Counted from the stretch's first letter, positions 1 to 8,937 are shown. The stretch is 64,000 nt of DNA from Desulfosoma caldarium (GCF_003751385.1 NZ_RJVA01000012.1:62001-126000), one strand, 5' to 3'. Program-made: numbers and translations. The notes: generated by a model not told the origin, from the sequence alone.

Positions 1-304
1 CGGTGGTAAACCCCACACCCCGTTCTTTAAGGTAACGGCGCACGCCGTCGAAGGTGGCCAACCCAAACGCACTACCTCCGGTCAGGACCACGCCGTGCAC
101 GCGATCCACCAAATGCACGGGATGCAGGCTATCGGTGCCACAGGTGCCGGGAGCGCCGCCTCGTATGTCCACGCCGGCCACGGCGCCTCCTTCGGGAAGA
201 ATTACCGTGCAGCCTGATGTTCCGCCGGGCACTTCCGCATGGCCGACCCTGAGACGTCCCACGGCCGTCAGGGTGTCGTTTGAGAGCGTGTCATTGCATG
301 CCAT
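1..304 (-). CDS. P1-family (DmpA-like, S58) peptidase, N-terminal part, runs off the left edge
   Basis: Reading the minus strand from an ATG at 304 gives about 101 residues before the window ends. The run of small and glycine-rich segments (VGHAEVPGGTSGCTVI, AGVDIRGGAPGT, VVLTGGSAFGL) is characteristic of P1-family peptidases, the DmpA/S58 N-terminal nucleophile hydrolases that self-process into two chains. The processing site and catalytic serine would lie beyond the window. The start overlaps the end of the upstream 89-residue gene by 14 bp, so the two are probably co-transcribed. Substrate cannot be inferred; relatives are aminopeptidases of D-amino acids or beta-peptides. No signal peptide is visible, so a cytoplasmic enzyme is likely. 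Confidence 0.8.
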   Translation of the reverse strand, partial: MACNDTLSNDTLTAVGRLRVGHAEVPGGTSGCTVILPEGGAVAGVDIRGGAPGTCGTDSLHPVHLVDRVHGVVLTGGSAFGLATFDGVRRYLKERGVGFTT

Positions 305-560
305 ATTTTTCCACAACGGCTCGTCGAAATCGTGGCGTGTAGAGAAGTTCATAGGTCTCTTTCTTGTCGGGATATTCGCGGTAGGCGTATTGACGGACCC
401 CTTCCACTAACCGGTGGACTTCTTCAAGGGAAAGATTGCCCTGGCGTATAACGGCCAAAGCGAAATCCACGAGGCGTTGCAAGCGGCGCGCCTTACGTCG
501 GTCTTCTTCGTGGGAAAGCATCGAAGCCATAGGGCGTTTTCGATCCTCATCGTCCAGCAT
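291..560 (-). CDS. Conserved-looking hypothetical protein, 89 aa
   Basis: A short, highly charged, probably all-helical protein (EEDRRKARRLQRLVDFALAV near the start, then LSLEEVHRLVEGVRQYAYRE). It has no membrane segment, cysteine motif or recognisable domain. It sits directly upstream of, and overlaps, the P1-peptidase gene on the same strand, which supports it being a real gene. I do not recognise the family. The start is uncertain: an internal methionine 11 codons downstream is possible, and neither has a strong ribosome site. Confidence 0.55.
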   Translation of the reverse strand: MLDDEDRKRPMASMLSHEEDRRKARRLQRLVDFALAVIRQGNLSLEEVHRLVEGVRQYAYREYPDKKETYELLYTPRFRRAVVEKYGMQ

Positions 561-751
561 TTAGCAAGGGACCTTTACCTATCATGAGAATAGCGGAACA
601 CGTTGGAGCCTTGACCAATGGCATTGCCAACGAGCTTCGGCACGGAAAGACGACCATGCTTTGCGGCGCTCCCACGGACCACAAGCCCTTTCTTCCGCGC
701 GGCGAGGGGCCTTTTGGGCAGGCGGTCGGCCCGTCGCCGCAGGCTTGGGCG

Positions 752-1240
752 TCAACGCGGCGTTCCCATGCTGAGGATCTGCCCGGTGCCGTGAGATTCT
801 GCCGTCATGGCGTGAGAAACGGACGTGATGGCTTCATAGCTCTTGATCAACCGGTTTCCCAGCGTCTTGCACAGCCTTCGGTAGAAACGCATGGCACTTT
901 CCGGATGCTTTTCCAGAATGGCCTTGACCCGATCCCCGGGCATTTTAACCAGGCGCGTTTCGGTCAGGGCTTCTGCCGTGGCCGAATACGTGTCCCGATC
1001 AAAAAGGCTGGACCAGCCGAACACTTCCCCGGGACGGCTCACCAGATAAGCCACATAGGTGCCTTCTTTAAACGAAAGCTTCACATTGCCTTTGAGCATC
1101 ACATAAAAATGGGTCGCCGGGTCCCCTTCTCGAAACAATGTTCGCCCCGGCGCGACGTCCTCTTTTTCGCTGATCTCCATGAAAGCCTTGATGAGATCAT
1201 GCTCCATGTCACGAAAGAGATCCGATTGCTGAATAAACAT
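752..1240 (-). CDS. Stand-alone cyclic-nucleotide-binding (Crp-like sensor) protein, 162 aa
   Basis: The protein is essentially one cyclic-nucleotide-binding beta-roll: GRTLFREGDPATHFYVMLKG at residues ~30-50, then FKEGTYVAYLVSRPGEVFGW, which carries the phosphate-binding-cassette region (RPGEVFGWSSL), and a C-terminal helix. The DNA-binding helix-turn-helix of true Crp/Fnr regulators is missing, so it probably senses a ligand and acts on a partner protein. I chose the ATG at 1240 because AAGGAGG lies about 8 nt upstream; a longer reading frame exists but its extra N-terminus looks random. A second sensor of the same kind lies at 2381-2914, with a rhodanese-ferritin fusion between them. The ligand is unknown. 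Confidence 0.85.
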   Translation of the reverse strand: MFIQQSDLFRDMEHDLIKAFMEISEKEDVAPGRTLFREGDPATHFYVMLKGNVKLSFKEGTYVAYLVSRPGEVFGWSSLFDRDTYSATAEALTETRLVKMPGDRVKAILEKHPESAMRFYRRLCKTLGNRLIKSYEAITSVSHAMTAESHGTGQILSMGTPR

Positions 1241-1356
1241 GACCCTTCCTCCTTTCTCCATGAACGTCGGCCAGGTTTCGGCGCCTTCATTGAAGCCTTC
1301 ATGCCTCGACGTCAGGCTCTGCACGCCGAAAACACCGACCATCAGTGCGACGAAAT

Positions 1357-1394
1357 GCCCTGAAAAGAACCCCGTGAAGGGCACTTTTCAGGGC
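1357..1394. terminator. Perfect 11-bp inverted repeat between two minus-strand genes
   Basis: GCCCTGAAAAG at 1357-1367 pairs exactly with CTTTTCAGGGC at 1384-1394 around a 16-nt loop. It lies between the end of the rhodanese-ferritin gene and the start of the downstream cyclic-nucleotide-binding gene, where a terminator or attenuator is expected. There is no clean T-run after the stem, so a factor-dependent terminator or a protein-binding palindrome is equally possible. Confidence 0.4.
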
Positions 1395-1496
1395 GTCGCC
1401 TGATCATTTTGGGAGGCCGTGCGGTCATGGCAATCTCCGTTTTCGGGCATTTCTTCATCACGCCTGCTCTAAATGGAACAAAATTCAGCCGCCCAA

Positions 1497-2348
1497 TCAA
1501 GAGGCCTCACCCGAGCAGGCCGCAAATACCTTGGCGATGAAGCTTAGATGAGCCTTTTCCTGTTCCGCAAGATCCCGAAGGATTTCCGATGCGGCCGCAT
1601 CCTTGGCGGTGGCTGCGGCATTGCGGTACAGGTCGTAAGCTCGGTATTCAATGTCCAGAGCCAGTTCGGCAAAGGCATAGCACGAAGACACGGGAAGGCT
1701 TTGCATCTTCTTGACGGCTTCCTCCAACGATTCTCCCCCTTCCAGAATGGTTCCAGAAAGGGACGCAAAAAGGTCGTCAAAAGGGGCCAAGGGCTCGTGG
1801 CGAGGGGATGCTTCCAGAAGGCGGTACACGGCCTGCGCATGGCGGCGTTCCCACTCAACGAGTTTTTGTGCCGTATCGGCCCACGCGAATTCCTGAGCTG
1901 AAGACAGCGTGTAAAAGCGAAAAGCGCCTTTTTCCAGATTCATGGCTTCCTGGAGCATATCGGCCAGGGAGGCCTTGTCGGCCAGAAGGCGCACTTTGGG
2001 AAAATCCAACAGCTCCTTCCCATCCCAGGCCATGTAGCCCCCTTGGAGGTTGATCACGCGAGCCGGCTTCAGGTCACTTTCGGCGGCCATCAAGGCGGCA
2101 GCCATGGAGCGGCCTCCACTGGCGCAATAGAAAAGCAGTTCTTTGCTGGGATCCAGTTCTCGCATGAGCTTTTCAAAACGGCTTAAGGGCATCAGTCGCG
2201 CTCCGGGAATGTGGCCCGCAGCGTATTCCGCGGGTTCCCTCACGTCGATGAGTTCATAGTCCTTTTCCCTGTGCTGCGCGCGGTAGGTTTCCAATTCGTC
2301 GATAAACAGGCTTTCCACGGCCTGAGCGGTCCCGGACTTTTGTGGCAT
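1497..2348 (-). CDS. Rhodanese domain fused to a ferritin-like (rubrerythrin-type) domain, 283 aa
   Basis: Residues ~15-120 form a rhodanese domain: DVREPAEYAAGHIPGA is the CH2A-type segment, and FYCASGGRS carries the active-site cysteine loop, implying a persulfide-carrying enzyme. After a linker, residues ~140-283 are helical with glutamates and histidines spaced as in ferritin-like di-iron proteins (EKGAFRFYTL, WERRHAQAVYR, LDIEYRAYDLYR, EQEKAHLSFIAKVF). The fusion suggests sulfur transfer coupled to oxygen or peroxide handling, plausible in an anaerobe. The start at 2348 has AAAGGAG about 8 nt upstream. It lies just downstream of a Crp-like sensor gene on the same strand. Confidence 0.85.
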   Translation of the reverse strand: MPQKSGTAQAVESLFIDELETYRAQHREKDYELIDVREPAEYAAGHIPGARLMPLSRFEKLMRELDPSKELLFYCASGGRSMAAALMAAESDLKPARVINLQGGYMAWDGKELLDFPKVRLLADKASLADMLQEAMNLEKGAFRFYTLSSAQEFAWADTAQKLVEWERRHAQAVYRLLEASPRHEPLAPFDDLFASLSGTILEGGESLEEAVKKMQSLPVSSCYAFAELALDIEYRAYDLYRNAAATAKDAAASEILRDLAEQEKAHLSFIAKVFAACSGEAS

Positions 2349-2380
2349 GGCGCCTTCTCCTTTGCGATCGCGGTCGTTTT

Positions 2381-2914
2381 TCAAACCAACACGCATTCGT
2401 GCAGATGGCGTTCAAGGATTTTTTCTTCCATGAGCACAATGCGGCGGATCATGACATCGAGGATTTTTTCCATCAGGTCCGGAAACTGGTGCAAAATCTT
2501 TCGAAAAGTTTCCCGATCGATATAGAGCACGTCCACGTCCGTAGCGGCTCGAGCTCCAAATAGCCTTTGAATGTTCGCCAACAGAGCCAGCCCTCCGAAG
2601 AACGCGCCCGGCTCCAGGTCGTGAACGATGACGGAGTGGTTTTCATACTGGCGAACCATCTGCACCGTACCCGCCACGAGAATGTAGCCTTTGTCATCGG
2701 GCTGGCCTTGTCGAAACAGGAATTCGCCGCGCCGAAAACGGCGCCTATGGCACATGAGCGCATAAACCCGAAGACGTTCCAAGGGAATGGACGAAAACAC
2801 ATCGGTGCGGCGAAGCCATTCCAGGTTGTCATCCAGTTCACAGGTTAGGGTTTCGGCGGGCTTTGGCTGCGACGTCTGCATGGATCGATCATCCGTGTCC
2901 GCTGACCAGTTCAT
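2381..2914 (-). CDS. Stand-alone cyclic-nucleotide-binding (Crp-like sensor) protein, 177 aa
   Basis: A second cyclic-nucleotide-binding beta-roll: LEWLRRTDVFSSIPLERL precedes the roll, FRRGEFLFRQGQPDDKGYIL begins it, and EPGAFFGGLALLANIQR is the ligand-cassette region. A C-terminal helix follows (DLMEKILDVMIRRIVLMEEK) but no helix-turn-helix. Its start overlaps the 3' end of the ABC transporter gene by 26 bp, so the two are translationally coupled and the sensor may regulate the transporter. The rhodanese-ferritin gene follows 33 bp downstream. Ligand unknown. Confidence 0.85.
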   Translation of the reverse strand: MNWSADTDDRSMQTSQPKPAETLTCELDDNLEWLRRTDVFSSIPLERLRVYALMCHRRRFRRGEFLFRQGQPDDKGYILVAGTVQMVRQYENHSVIVHDLEPGAFFGGLALLANIQRLFGARAATDVDVLYIDRETFRKILHQFPDLMEKILDVMIRRIVLMEEKILERHLHECVLV

Positions 2915-5393
2915 AAAAGAGCCCTTTCTTTTCCAAAAGTTCGTCGTATTGTCCCAGTTCTACGATGCGACCCGATTTCATGACCGCAATCTGGTCATAG
3001 TCGCGGATCGTTTCCAGCCGATGGGCCACGGAAATCACCGTGGCCTTCCCTCGCAATTCATGGTCCAGAAGCTGCTGAATACGGGTTTGGGAAGCCATGT
3101 CCAGGCTCGCCGTGGCTTCGTCCATGATGAGAATGCGGGGTTTTTTCAAAAGAGCTCGCGCGATGCCCACCTTTTGCTTCTGCCCACCGGAAAGGCGATC
3201 CCCCTTGCTGCCCACTTCAAAATCCAGCCCAATTTCCAGCACCGCGTCGTAGAGCTTTTCCTGCTTTAGCAGATCCACGACCGCTTCGGTGATCCGAGTC
3301 CATGCCCAGGACGTTTCTTCCTTGAGGCGGCCAAAGAGAATGTTTTCCAGCAGGGTTCGGCCCCTGAGATACTCCGTTTCCGAGTAACAGACAAAGAGGC
3401 CGGGATCCCTTTGTGTGCAGTACGTCTTGAACTGTGATCGGGATGCGAGAATGGCTTCGCGAAGTTCCTTGGGAACCACGATCATCTTGTGCACGCCGGG
3501 AATGACGCGCAGCGCCAGCGCTAGCAGGGCTTCTCGAATGGATGGCGGCAGGCGTTCCGGGCGAGCCGTTCCGTACTGTTCGAAGATATCGACGAATTGG
3601 TCCATCTCTTCCAAGGCAATGGGAGAATGCCGAAAGAAAAAGGGATCGTTCCGCAAGTCCCTCAAAAGGGGCACGGTGCGGTTGACCACATCCAAGCCCA
3701 GGCTCACCAGTGGCTCATCCAAGCCCACCTCTTCAAGAAATTGCCGAAAACGAGGTCGAGCCGGCAGCACTTCGCAAGGGCGGCCGTCTTCCACGGGGTA
3801 GCCGAAGATGATGTTCACCGCCACGGAGCTGTAGTCCAAGTAAAGGTTCATATCGAAAAATTCTACGGTATCCTGCAGCGCATCGCTCCATCGGGATCGA
3901 AACTGATGACGCAAGGCGACGATCTTTTCTCCCCAAAGGTGTTCCTTGGCCTGGTCTAGCACGGAATTGAGCCCGAAGCGCAAGACGTCTTCCGTAAGCC
4001 CCACTGCGTCGACCGCGTGAAGAATGTCTTCCAGTGCCGGGAGGTTCGGTTCATGATCCGCTGCAGGGACGGTGTTGAGCTGAAGTGCGCGTTTTCCGTA
4101 CAGGATGTTGTCCTTGAGCGTGCCGTCAAAGATGAAGGGGTACTGGGACACAAAACCCAGATGCGGGCTCACGTCGGCCTTGGTCAAGTCTTTGAGTTCC
4201 CACTGATCCACGTATACGTGGCCTTGATTGTAACGGTAAAGCTGCGCCATCACCATGGCCAGCGTGCTCTTGCCGCTTCCTGACAACCCCACCAAAGCTA
4301 ACCGTTCTCCCGGCGCCACGCGCAGGCTCACCTGATCCAGCAGGCGCACGCGGTCTTCCACTTCAAACACCAGATCCTCCACGGCCACAGCACCGCCCAG
4401 GTGCACCGGAGGCCGGTCCTCGGGCTGCAAAGGAAATTCCGGTTCCACGTCAAAGGCTTCTTGAATCCGCCGATAGGCCACGCGGGCGTCTTGGTAGCCC
4501 TGATAGAATTCCATAAGTTCCTTCCACGGGTCGTAAAGCTTTTCGTAGGCGGAAAGAAAAGCCACCAGAGCACCCAGGCTGAAGCGTCCCGTGATGCTGA
4601 AATAACCTCCCAAAAGGAAGAGCAGAAAAGGGCCGAGGCTTTGAAAGAAATTATTGGTAAACTTGATCCCGTACCGGTACAGGTTCATGCGATGCCGCAA
4701 TTGAAGCAGCTTTTGGGAAAGTTGTTCCACTTTTCGACTTTCCAGATCATAGCCCGCATTGGCATGAATCTCTTGAATGCCGCTGATGGCTTCGCCGACA
4801 ACACTGCTGAGTTTGCGCGTGGTGGTCACTCGGTCGCTGTTAATTCGATTGAACCGGTTTTGAAGCCTGGGGATAATCAAAATTTCTATGGGATACACGG
4901 CCAGGCTCAGAGCGGTCAGAATAGGGTTCAGAGTAAACATGTACACCCCAAAGGTGACCAAAGTCAGCACATTGACGGCCGGAACGGCAATGGCCCCTCC
5001 AAGAAAATCCCCCACGGAAGCGAGTTCTCCGGTGACGGAGGAAATGACCAGGCCCGGCGACGTGCGGCGATAAAACGGAATGGGCAATCGAATAAGGTGC
5101 CGATAAAGACCTATGCGCAGTTCATAAAGAATTTTTTGGCCAATGTAGCCCTGAAGCACGTTGATGAAATATTTTAAAAGGCCCGCCAACAGGACCGCGC
5201 CCATGTAGAGACCGCAGTAAAGGAAAAGGGTGTGAATCTTGCCGAAACGAATCGCTTCGTTGACAATGCGTTTTTGCATTTCTAGGGGAAACACTCGCAA
5301 AAACACGGTCAAGACGATGGCTACCAAAAGCACCACCTGAAGGCCTCGGCAGCGCGTCAAGGCCCAAAACCAGAGGGGTTTCTTCAGTATCAT
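2889..5393 (-). CDS. ABC exporter (membrane plus ATPase domains) with a ~250-residue insert in the ATPase domain, 834 aa
   Basis: Residues ~15-300 are an exporter-type transmembrane domain with six hydrophobic segments. The nucleotide-binding domain begins near 335. The Walker A motif GLSGSGKS is at 369-376 and the Q-loop glutamine at ~417 (GFVSQYPFIF). The signature LSGGQ does not appear until 734-738, followed by Walker B LIMDE (755-759) and the H-loop histidine at 791. A normal domain has about 50-60 residues between Q-loop and signature; here there are over 300. The insert is flanked by a duplicated motif (NILYG at 429-433, NILFG at 684-688). Overlap with the cyclic-nucleotide sensor gene suggests linked regulation. 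The substrate is unknown. Confidence 0.9.
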   Translation of the reverse strand: MILKKPLWFWALTRCRGLQVVLLVAIVLTVFLRVFPLEMQKRIVNEAIRFGKIHTLFLYCGLYMGAVLLAGLLKYFINVLQGYIGQKILYELRIGLYRHLIRLPIPFYRRTSPGLVISSVTGELASVGDFLGGAIAVPAVNVLTLVTFGVYMFTLNPILTALSLAVYPIEILIIPRLQNRFNRINSDRVTTTRKLSSVVGEAISGIQEIHANAGYDLESRKVEQLSQKLLQLRHRMNLYRYGIKFTNNFFQSLGPFLLFLLGGYFSITGRFSLGALVAFLSAYEKLYDPWKELMEFYQGYQDARVAYRRIQEAFDVEPEFPLQPEDRPPVHLGGAVAVEDLVFEVEDRVRLLDQVSLRVAPGERLALVGLSGSGKSTLAMVMAQLYRYNQGHVYVDQWELKDLTKADVSPHLGFVSQYPFIFDGTLKDNILYGKRALQLNTVPAADHEPNLPALEDILHAVDAVGLTEDVLRFGLNSVLDQAKEHLWGEKIVALRHQFRSRWSDALQDTVEFFDMNLYLDYSSVAVNIIFGYPVEDGRPCEVLPARPRFRQFLEEVGLDEPLVSLGLDVVNRTVPLLRDLRNDPFFFRHSPIALEEMDQFVDIFEQYGTARPERLPPSIREALLALALRVIPGVHKMIVVPKELREAILASRSQFKTYCTQRDPGLFVCYSETEYLRGRTLLENILFGRLKEETSWAWTRITEAVVDLLKQEKLYDAVLEIGLDFEVGSKGDRLSGGQKQKVGIARALLKKPRILIMDEATASLDMASQTRIQQLLDHELRGKATVISVAHRLETIRDYDQIAVMKSGRIVELGQYDELLEKKGLFYELVSGHG

Positions 5394-5608
5394 GGGTAAG
5401 TCTTTCTCCGAAATATGTGTTCACAGGAATGAGTTCGCACAAGGTTGTGCGTTCGAGCCGGATTCCAATAGGCCTCATGAGGGATCCAGTGATGCTACAA
5501 CACGGTTGGCGGCAAAAGTCAACGCATGGCCTTTCCAGGACGGTCCATGCCCAGATCTTTTCTAGAAGATGGAGGATGCTTAACCTCTTTGCGGAGGATG
5601 AAAAACCC

Positions 5609-6736
5609 ATGCCCAAGGCTTCTGACACCGGTACCTTTGATCCTCAGGATTCCCGAAACGCCTGCATCGGCCCCGCGCTTGTGACCTGGTTCCTTGGCCA
5701 CCAAAGACCGCTGCCCTGGCGGCGCCACTACGATCCCTACGCCGTTTGGATTTCGGAAATCATGCTGCAGCAGACCCAGATGTCCAAGGTCGTGCCTTAT
5801 TTTGAGCGCTGGATGAAACGGTTTCCCAATGTGCAGGCTGTGGCAGAAGCTCCCCTGGACGCTCTGCTGCAGGCTTGGGAAGGGCTCGGCTATTACCGGC
5901 GCGTTCACCACCTCAAGGCCGCCGCCCAGCAGATCATGGCGCAGCATGGCGGCAAGCTGCCTTTCGATGAGGCGTCCCTGCGACGACTTCCCGGCATTGG
6001 CCCTTACACGGCGGCCGCCGTGGCCAGCCTGGCCTTTGGCCGCCCCGTGGTTGTGCTAGATGGCAATGCGCAACGCGTGAGCGCTCGACTGCTGGACTGG
6101 CCGGCGCCCGTGAAGGAGGCCCGCAGCCTTAAGGTTCTGCGTCAAGCTTTGGAACACTGGATGCCCTCCGGCCACGCTCGAGAATTCAATCAGGCGGTCA
6201 TGGAATTGGGGGCCTTGATCTGCACGCCCAGAAATCCTCGCTGTGTGCAATGCCCGGTATGCGCATGGTGCCGAGCCTACGCTGCGAAAACGGTGGCTTC
6301 TCGGCCCGTTATGTCCGGCCGCCCGTTGACCGAGGCCGTGACGGTGGCGGTGGGTGTGTTGTGTGATAACGGCAAGGTTTTTATTCAAAAAAGGCCTCCC
6401 GAAGGACTCATGGCTGGTCTGTGGGAATTCCCGGGAGGCAAGGCTCAGAAGGGCGAGACACCGGAAGGGGCGCTTCGGCGCGAATTGGCCGAGGAGCTGG
6501 GGGTGACGGTGAGCATCACGGAAAAGATCACGGAAATTCGCCATGCCATCACCCGGTTTCGCCTGCACCTGCACGCCTTTCGCTGTGTACTGAATCCGCC
6601 CGAGCAATCCATCAGGCTGCGCGTCGCCACGGAAGGACGCTGGGTCCCTGTGGACGCGCTGGACGGCTACGCCTTTCCTTCGGCCAATCGGCGCCTGATT
6701 CGCCTCTTGCAGTCGGCAGGGGAGGAGCGGCGGTGA
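5609..6736 (+). CDS. mutY: A/G-specific adenine DNA glycosylase
   Basis: MutY removes adenine mispaired with guanine or 8-oxoguanine in base-excision repair. WISEIMLQQTQ carries the catalytic glutamate, LPGIGPYTAAAV is the helix-hairpin-helix, VVVLDGNAQRV holds the catalytic aspartate, and the four cysteines of CTPRNPRCVQCPVCAWC fit the iron-sulfur cluster (C-x6-C-x2-C-x2-C or close). The C-terminal third is a NUDIX-like 8-oxoguanine recognition domain (GLWEFPGGK, then REL-EELG). The start at 5609 gives 375 residues, the usual length, with GGAGG 11 nt upstream; an ATG at 5579 is possible. It overlaps the next gene by 4 bp. Confidence 0.95.
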   Translation: MPKASDTGTFDPQDSRNACIGPALVTWFLGHQRPLPWRRHYDPYAVWISEIMLQQTQMSKVVPYFERWMKRFPNVQAVAEAPLDALLQAWEGLGYYRRVHHLKAAAQQIMAQHGGKLPFDEASLRRLPGIGPYTAAAVASLAFGRPVVVLDGNAQRVSARLLDWPAPVKEARSLKVLRQALEHWMPSGHAREFNQAVMELGALICTPRNPRCVQCPVCAWCRAYAAKTVASRPVMSGRPLTEAVTVAVGVLCDNGKVFIQKRPPEGLMAGLWEFPGGKAQKGETPEGALRRELAEELGVTVSITEKITEIRHAITRFRLHLHAFRCVLNPPEQSIRLRVATEGRWVPVDALDGYAFPSANRRLIRLLQSAGEERR

Positions 6737-7767
6737 TCACCGTGGCCTTTTCCACGCATCGGCTGGAAGTGCTTAAGAAAGCGGAGACGATCATGCGCAC
6801 CCACGACACGGTCGCGCTGGAAGAGCCGCCTCACCCGAATTTTTACGCCATGCTCGAAGGGCACATGTCTATTCAAGAATATCTGGAAAAATCCGATTAC
6901 GAATTTCCCCGGTTCGCCCGCGCTTCCTGCCTTCTTTACCGCAGACTTCACGCTCAGGGAAAACACCTGCTGCAGGTGGACCCCTACTTGGAACACCTGA
7001 ACCGACTGCACGACTTTTTTGCCGATGGCGGGGACGCTCATGCCCTTGACCCTAAAGACGCGGCCTATGAGGTCTATCATGCCGAAAGAAGGGCGACGGC
7101 GACCCTTTTGGATTTTTATGCCAAATCCGTGAGCGCGCCGTTCTCAGACGTGGTGGCGTCCGTGGTGGCCTTTGCCAGAGCGGACGCTGCCCGCATTGGC
7201 TTGAGGGATCGCATGAGGGCGGAAGCGCTGACAGTCGTGGCCGAGGGCTCTGAAAGCCTCTACGTCGAATGCGGCTACATTCATTGGAGTCTGTTTCGAC
7301 ATCTGCAGCGGCTTTTGGGAAGACGGACGAGGCTACGGCCGCTCTTTCTGCTAGATCAAGAGGCGCGTCGTCGCATCGGCAAAAAACAGGTCCTGGGCCC
7401 GGGGGATCGGCTCACGCTGCGCCTGGTCTTTCGTGAAAATTTACGCACACCTTTGCTGTCCCTGTTGGCGGCCCAGAGCCTCATTTTCATCAAACTGGTG
7501 CATAAAGAGGAAATGAGCCCTTCTCAGGGATCGTTTCCGCACCTGGACGACGAAGCACAAGCTGATCGATGGACGCGCTGCCTTTCGTGGAAAGATTGCG
7601 AGAGACTGTGGCCCCTTGTGCGTCAAAAGCCTTCACAACCCGCGCAAGATATCGTGCGCAGCTACCTTCAGGAAAGGTTTAACCATGACTTTGAAAAGCT
7701 TGAAACGGTTCACCCTAATGCTACTGGCGGCGGCTTTTTCGACTCTTTGGGGCTGCGCCGGCCTTGA
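6733..7767 (+). CDS. Hypothetical protein, 344 aa, GTG start overlapping mutY
   Basis: The frame opens with GTG at 6733 inside the mutY stop region, preceded by GGAGGAG with suitable spacing, so it is translationally coupled to mutY. The protein is soluble, mixed alpha/beta, with conserved-looking motifs (TVALEEPPHPNFYAMLEG, VDPYLEHL) that loosely recall TraB/ChaN-type proteins, but I cannot assign a family. A substantial helical middle (DVVASVVAFARADAARIGLR) is followed by a beta-rich region. The last 28 codons overlap the start of the downstream ChaN-like gene by 83 bp in another frame. That is unusual, and a frameshift near the 3' end may have removed an earlier stop. Confidence 0.7.
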   Translation: MITVAFSTHRLEVLKKAETIMRTHDTVALEEPPHPNFYAMLEGHMSIQEYLEKSDYEFPRFARASCLLYRRLHAQGKHLLQVDPYLEHLNRLHDFFADGGDAHALDPKDAAYEVYHAERRATATLLDFYAKSVSAPFSDVVASVVAFARADAARIGLRDRMRAEALTVVAEGSESLYVECGYIHWSLFRHLQRLLGRRTRLRPLFLLDQEARRRIGKKQVLGPGDRLTLRLVFRENLRTPLLSLLAAQSLIFIKLVHKEEMSPSQGSFPHLDDEAQADRWTRCLSWKDCERLWPLVRQKPSQPAQDIVRSYLQERFNHDFEKLETVHPNATGGGFFDSLGLRRP

Positions 7768-8869
7768 AAAAGAACGGCTTGCCATGCCCAAGGGGATGAT
7801 GGAATTCAAACCTGCGGTCAACGACATCGTGGATCTCCACACGGGAAGGAAACTCGATTTTAACGAGCTTCTCTCGGAACTGGAAAAGGCTCGCGTGATT
7901 TATGTGGGCGAGGTCCATTCGCGTCAAGCGGACCATGAAGTCCAGCGGCGCATCGTGGAAGGCCTTTGGCGCCGTGGCAAAAAAATCGGTGTGGGCTTGG
8001 AAATGCTTCCTCGAGGCACGCAAAGGGAAGTGGATCGTTGGGTGCAGGGGGAGCTGGAGGAGACGGCCTTTCTAGAGGCCGTGCATTGGAACGAATACTG
8101 GGGTTTTCCGTTTGCCCTTTATCGCCCTCTGTTCGTCTTTGCTCGGGAACAACGCATTCCCCTGCGAGCTCTCAATGCACCGCCGGCTGTGGTGCGCAAG
8201 GTGTCCCGGCAGGGTCTGGCGTCCTTGAGCGACGACGAACGCCAAGACATCGCTCGACACTTCTTCACCGAGGATGCAGCCCATCGAGCCTTTATTGAAG
8301 AAGAATACAAGGCCCATGTGCCGGGCGGGATTCGCGATCTGGAGAGTTTCTACGAAGCCCAGTTGGTCTGGGACGAAACCATGGCCGAAAGTTTGGCCGT
8401 CTGGTTGGTGCAGAACCCCTTGGATCACGTGGTGGTCTTGGCGGGCAAAGGACACGTCAATCAGCGGTTTGGCATTCCCGAGCGCGTGCGCCGTCGCGTG
8501 GAACATCGCTATGCTGTGGTGGTGCCCGAGGCGGTGAATGAAGGTCCGGAACGCCTCACGCCGGCGGTGGGCGATTTCCTCGTGGTGACGCCTGAAGAGA
8601 AGCCGTTTCCCGGCCATGGGCTGCGGCTGGGCGTGCGACTGGAAAGAAATACGGACGGGGCCGGGGTGCGCGTGCTGGACGTGGTTCCGGGGAGTCGCGC
8701 GGAGCAGGCGGGGTTTCGCCCTGGCGATCGAATTGTCGCCGTGGACGGCCAACCCGTTTCCGAACTAAATATGTTGCATCAAATGGTTCAGCAACGAGTG
8801 CCCGAGCTGGTTTTCACTCTTGAACGGGACGGCCGCACGGTGACCGCCACCGTTCGCTTTGAACCGTAG
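7685..8869 (+). CDS. ChaN-like haem-binding-fold lipoprotein with C-terminal PDZ domain, 394 aa
   Basis: The ATG at 7685 has AGGAAAGG upstream and opens a lipoprotein signal peptide: charged start, hydrophobic core and a lipobox ending LWGC at about residue 24. Residues ~50-290 match the ChaN/Cofac_haem_bdg fold: VIYVGEVHSRQADHEVQ, GLEMLPRGTQREVDRW, HWNEYWGFPFALYRPLF and VVVLAGKGHVNQRFGIP. ChaN of Campylobacter binds haem and acts in iron acquisition. The end is a PDZ domain (VVPGSRAEQAGFRPGDRIVA) that would bind a protein C-terminus. It is likely an outer-membrane-anchored periplasmic protein; the fusion suggests delivery to or regulation of a partner. Confidence 0.85.
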   Translation: MTLKSLKRFTLMLLAAAFSTLWGCAGLEKERLAMPKGMMEFKPAVNDIVDLHTGRKLDFNELLSELEKARVIYVGEVHSRQADHEVQRRIVEGLWRRGKKIGVGLEMLPRGTQREVDRWVQGELEETAFLEAVHWNEYWGFPFALYRPLFVFAREQRIPLRALNAPPAVVRKVSRQGLASLSDDERQDIARHFFTEDAAHRAFIEEEYKAHVPGGIRDLESFYEAQLVWDETMAESLAVWLVQNPLDHVVVLAGKGHVNQRFGIPERVRRRVEHRYAVVVPEAVNEGPERLTPAVGDFLVVTPEEKPFPGHGLRLGVRLERNTDGAGVRVLDVVPGSRAEQAGFRPGDRIVAVDGQPVSELNMLHQMVQQRVPELVFTLERDGRTVTATVRFEP

Positions 8870-8937
8870 GCCAGGGTCGAAAGGCATTCAAAAAGAAAGG
8901 CGTCTCCGAGGCCTCACGAGCCTAAGCAGAATAAAGA

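Noticed and set aside
584-1363. 259-codon plus-strand frame opposite the cyclic-nucleotide-binding gene
   Set aside because: Basic, low-quality translation entirely antisense to a well-supported gene; no ribosome site.
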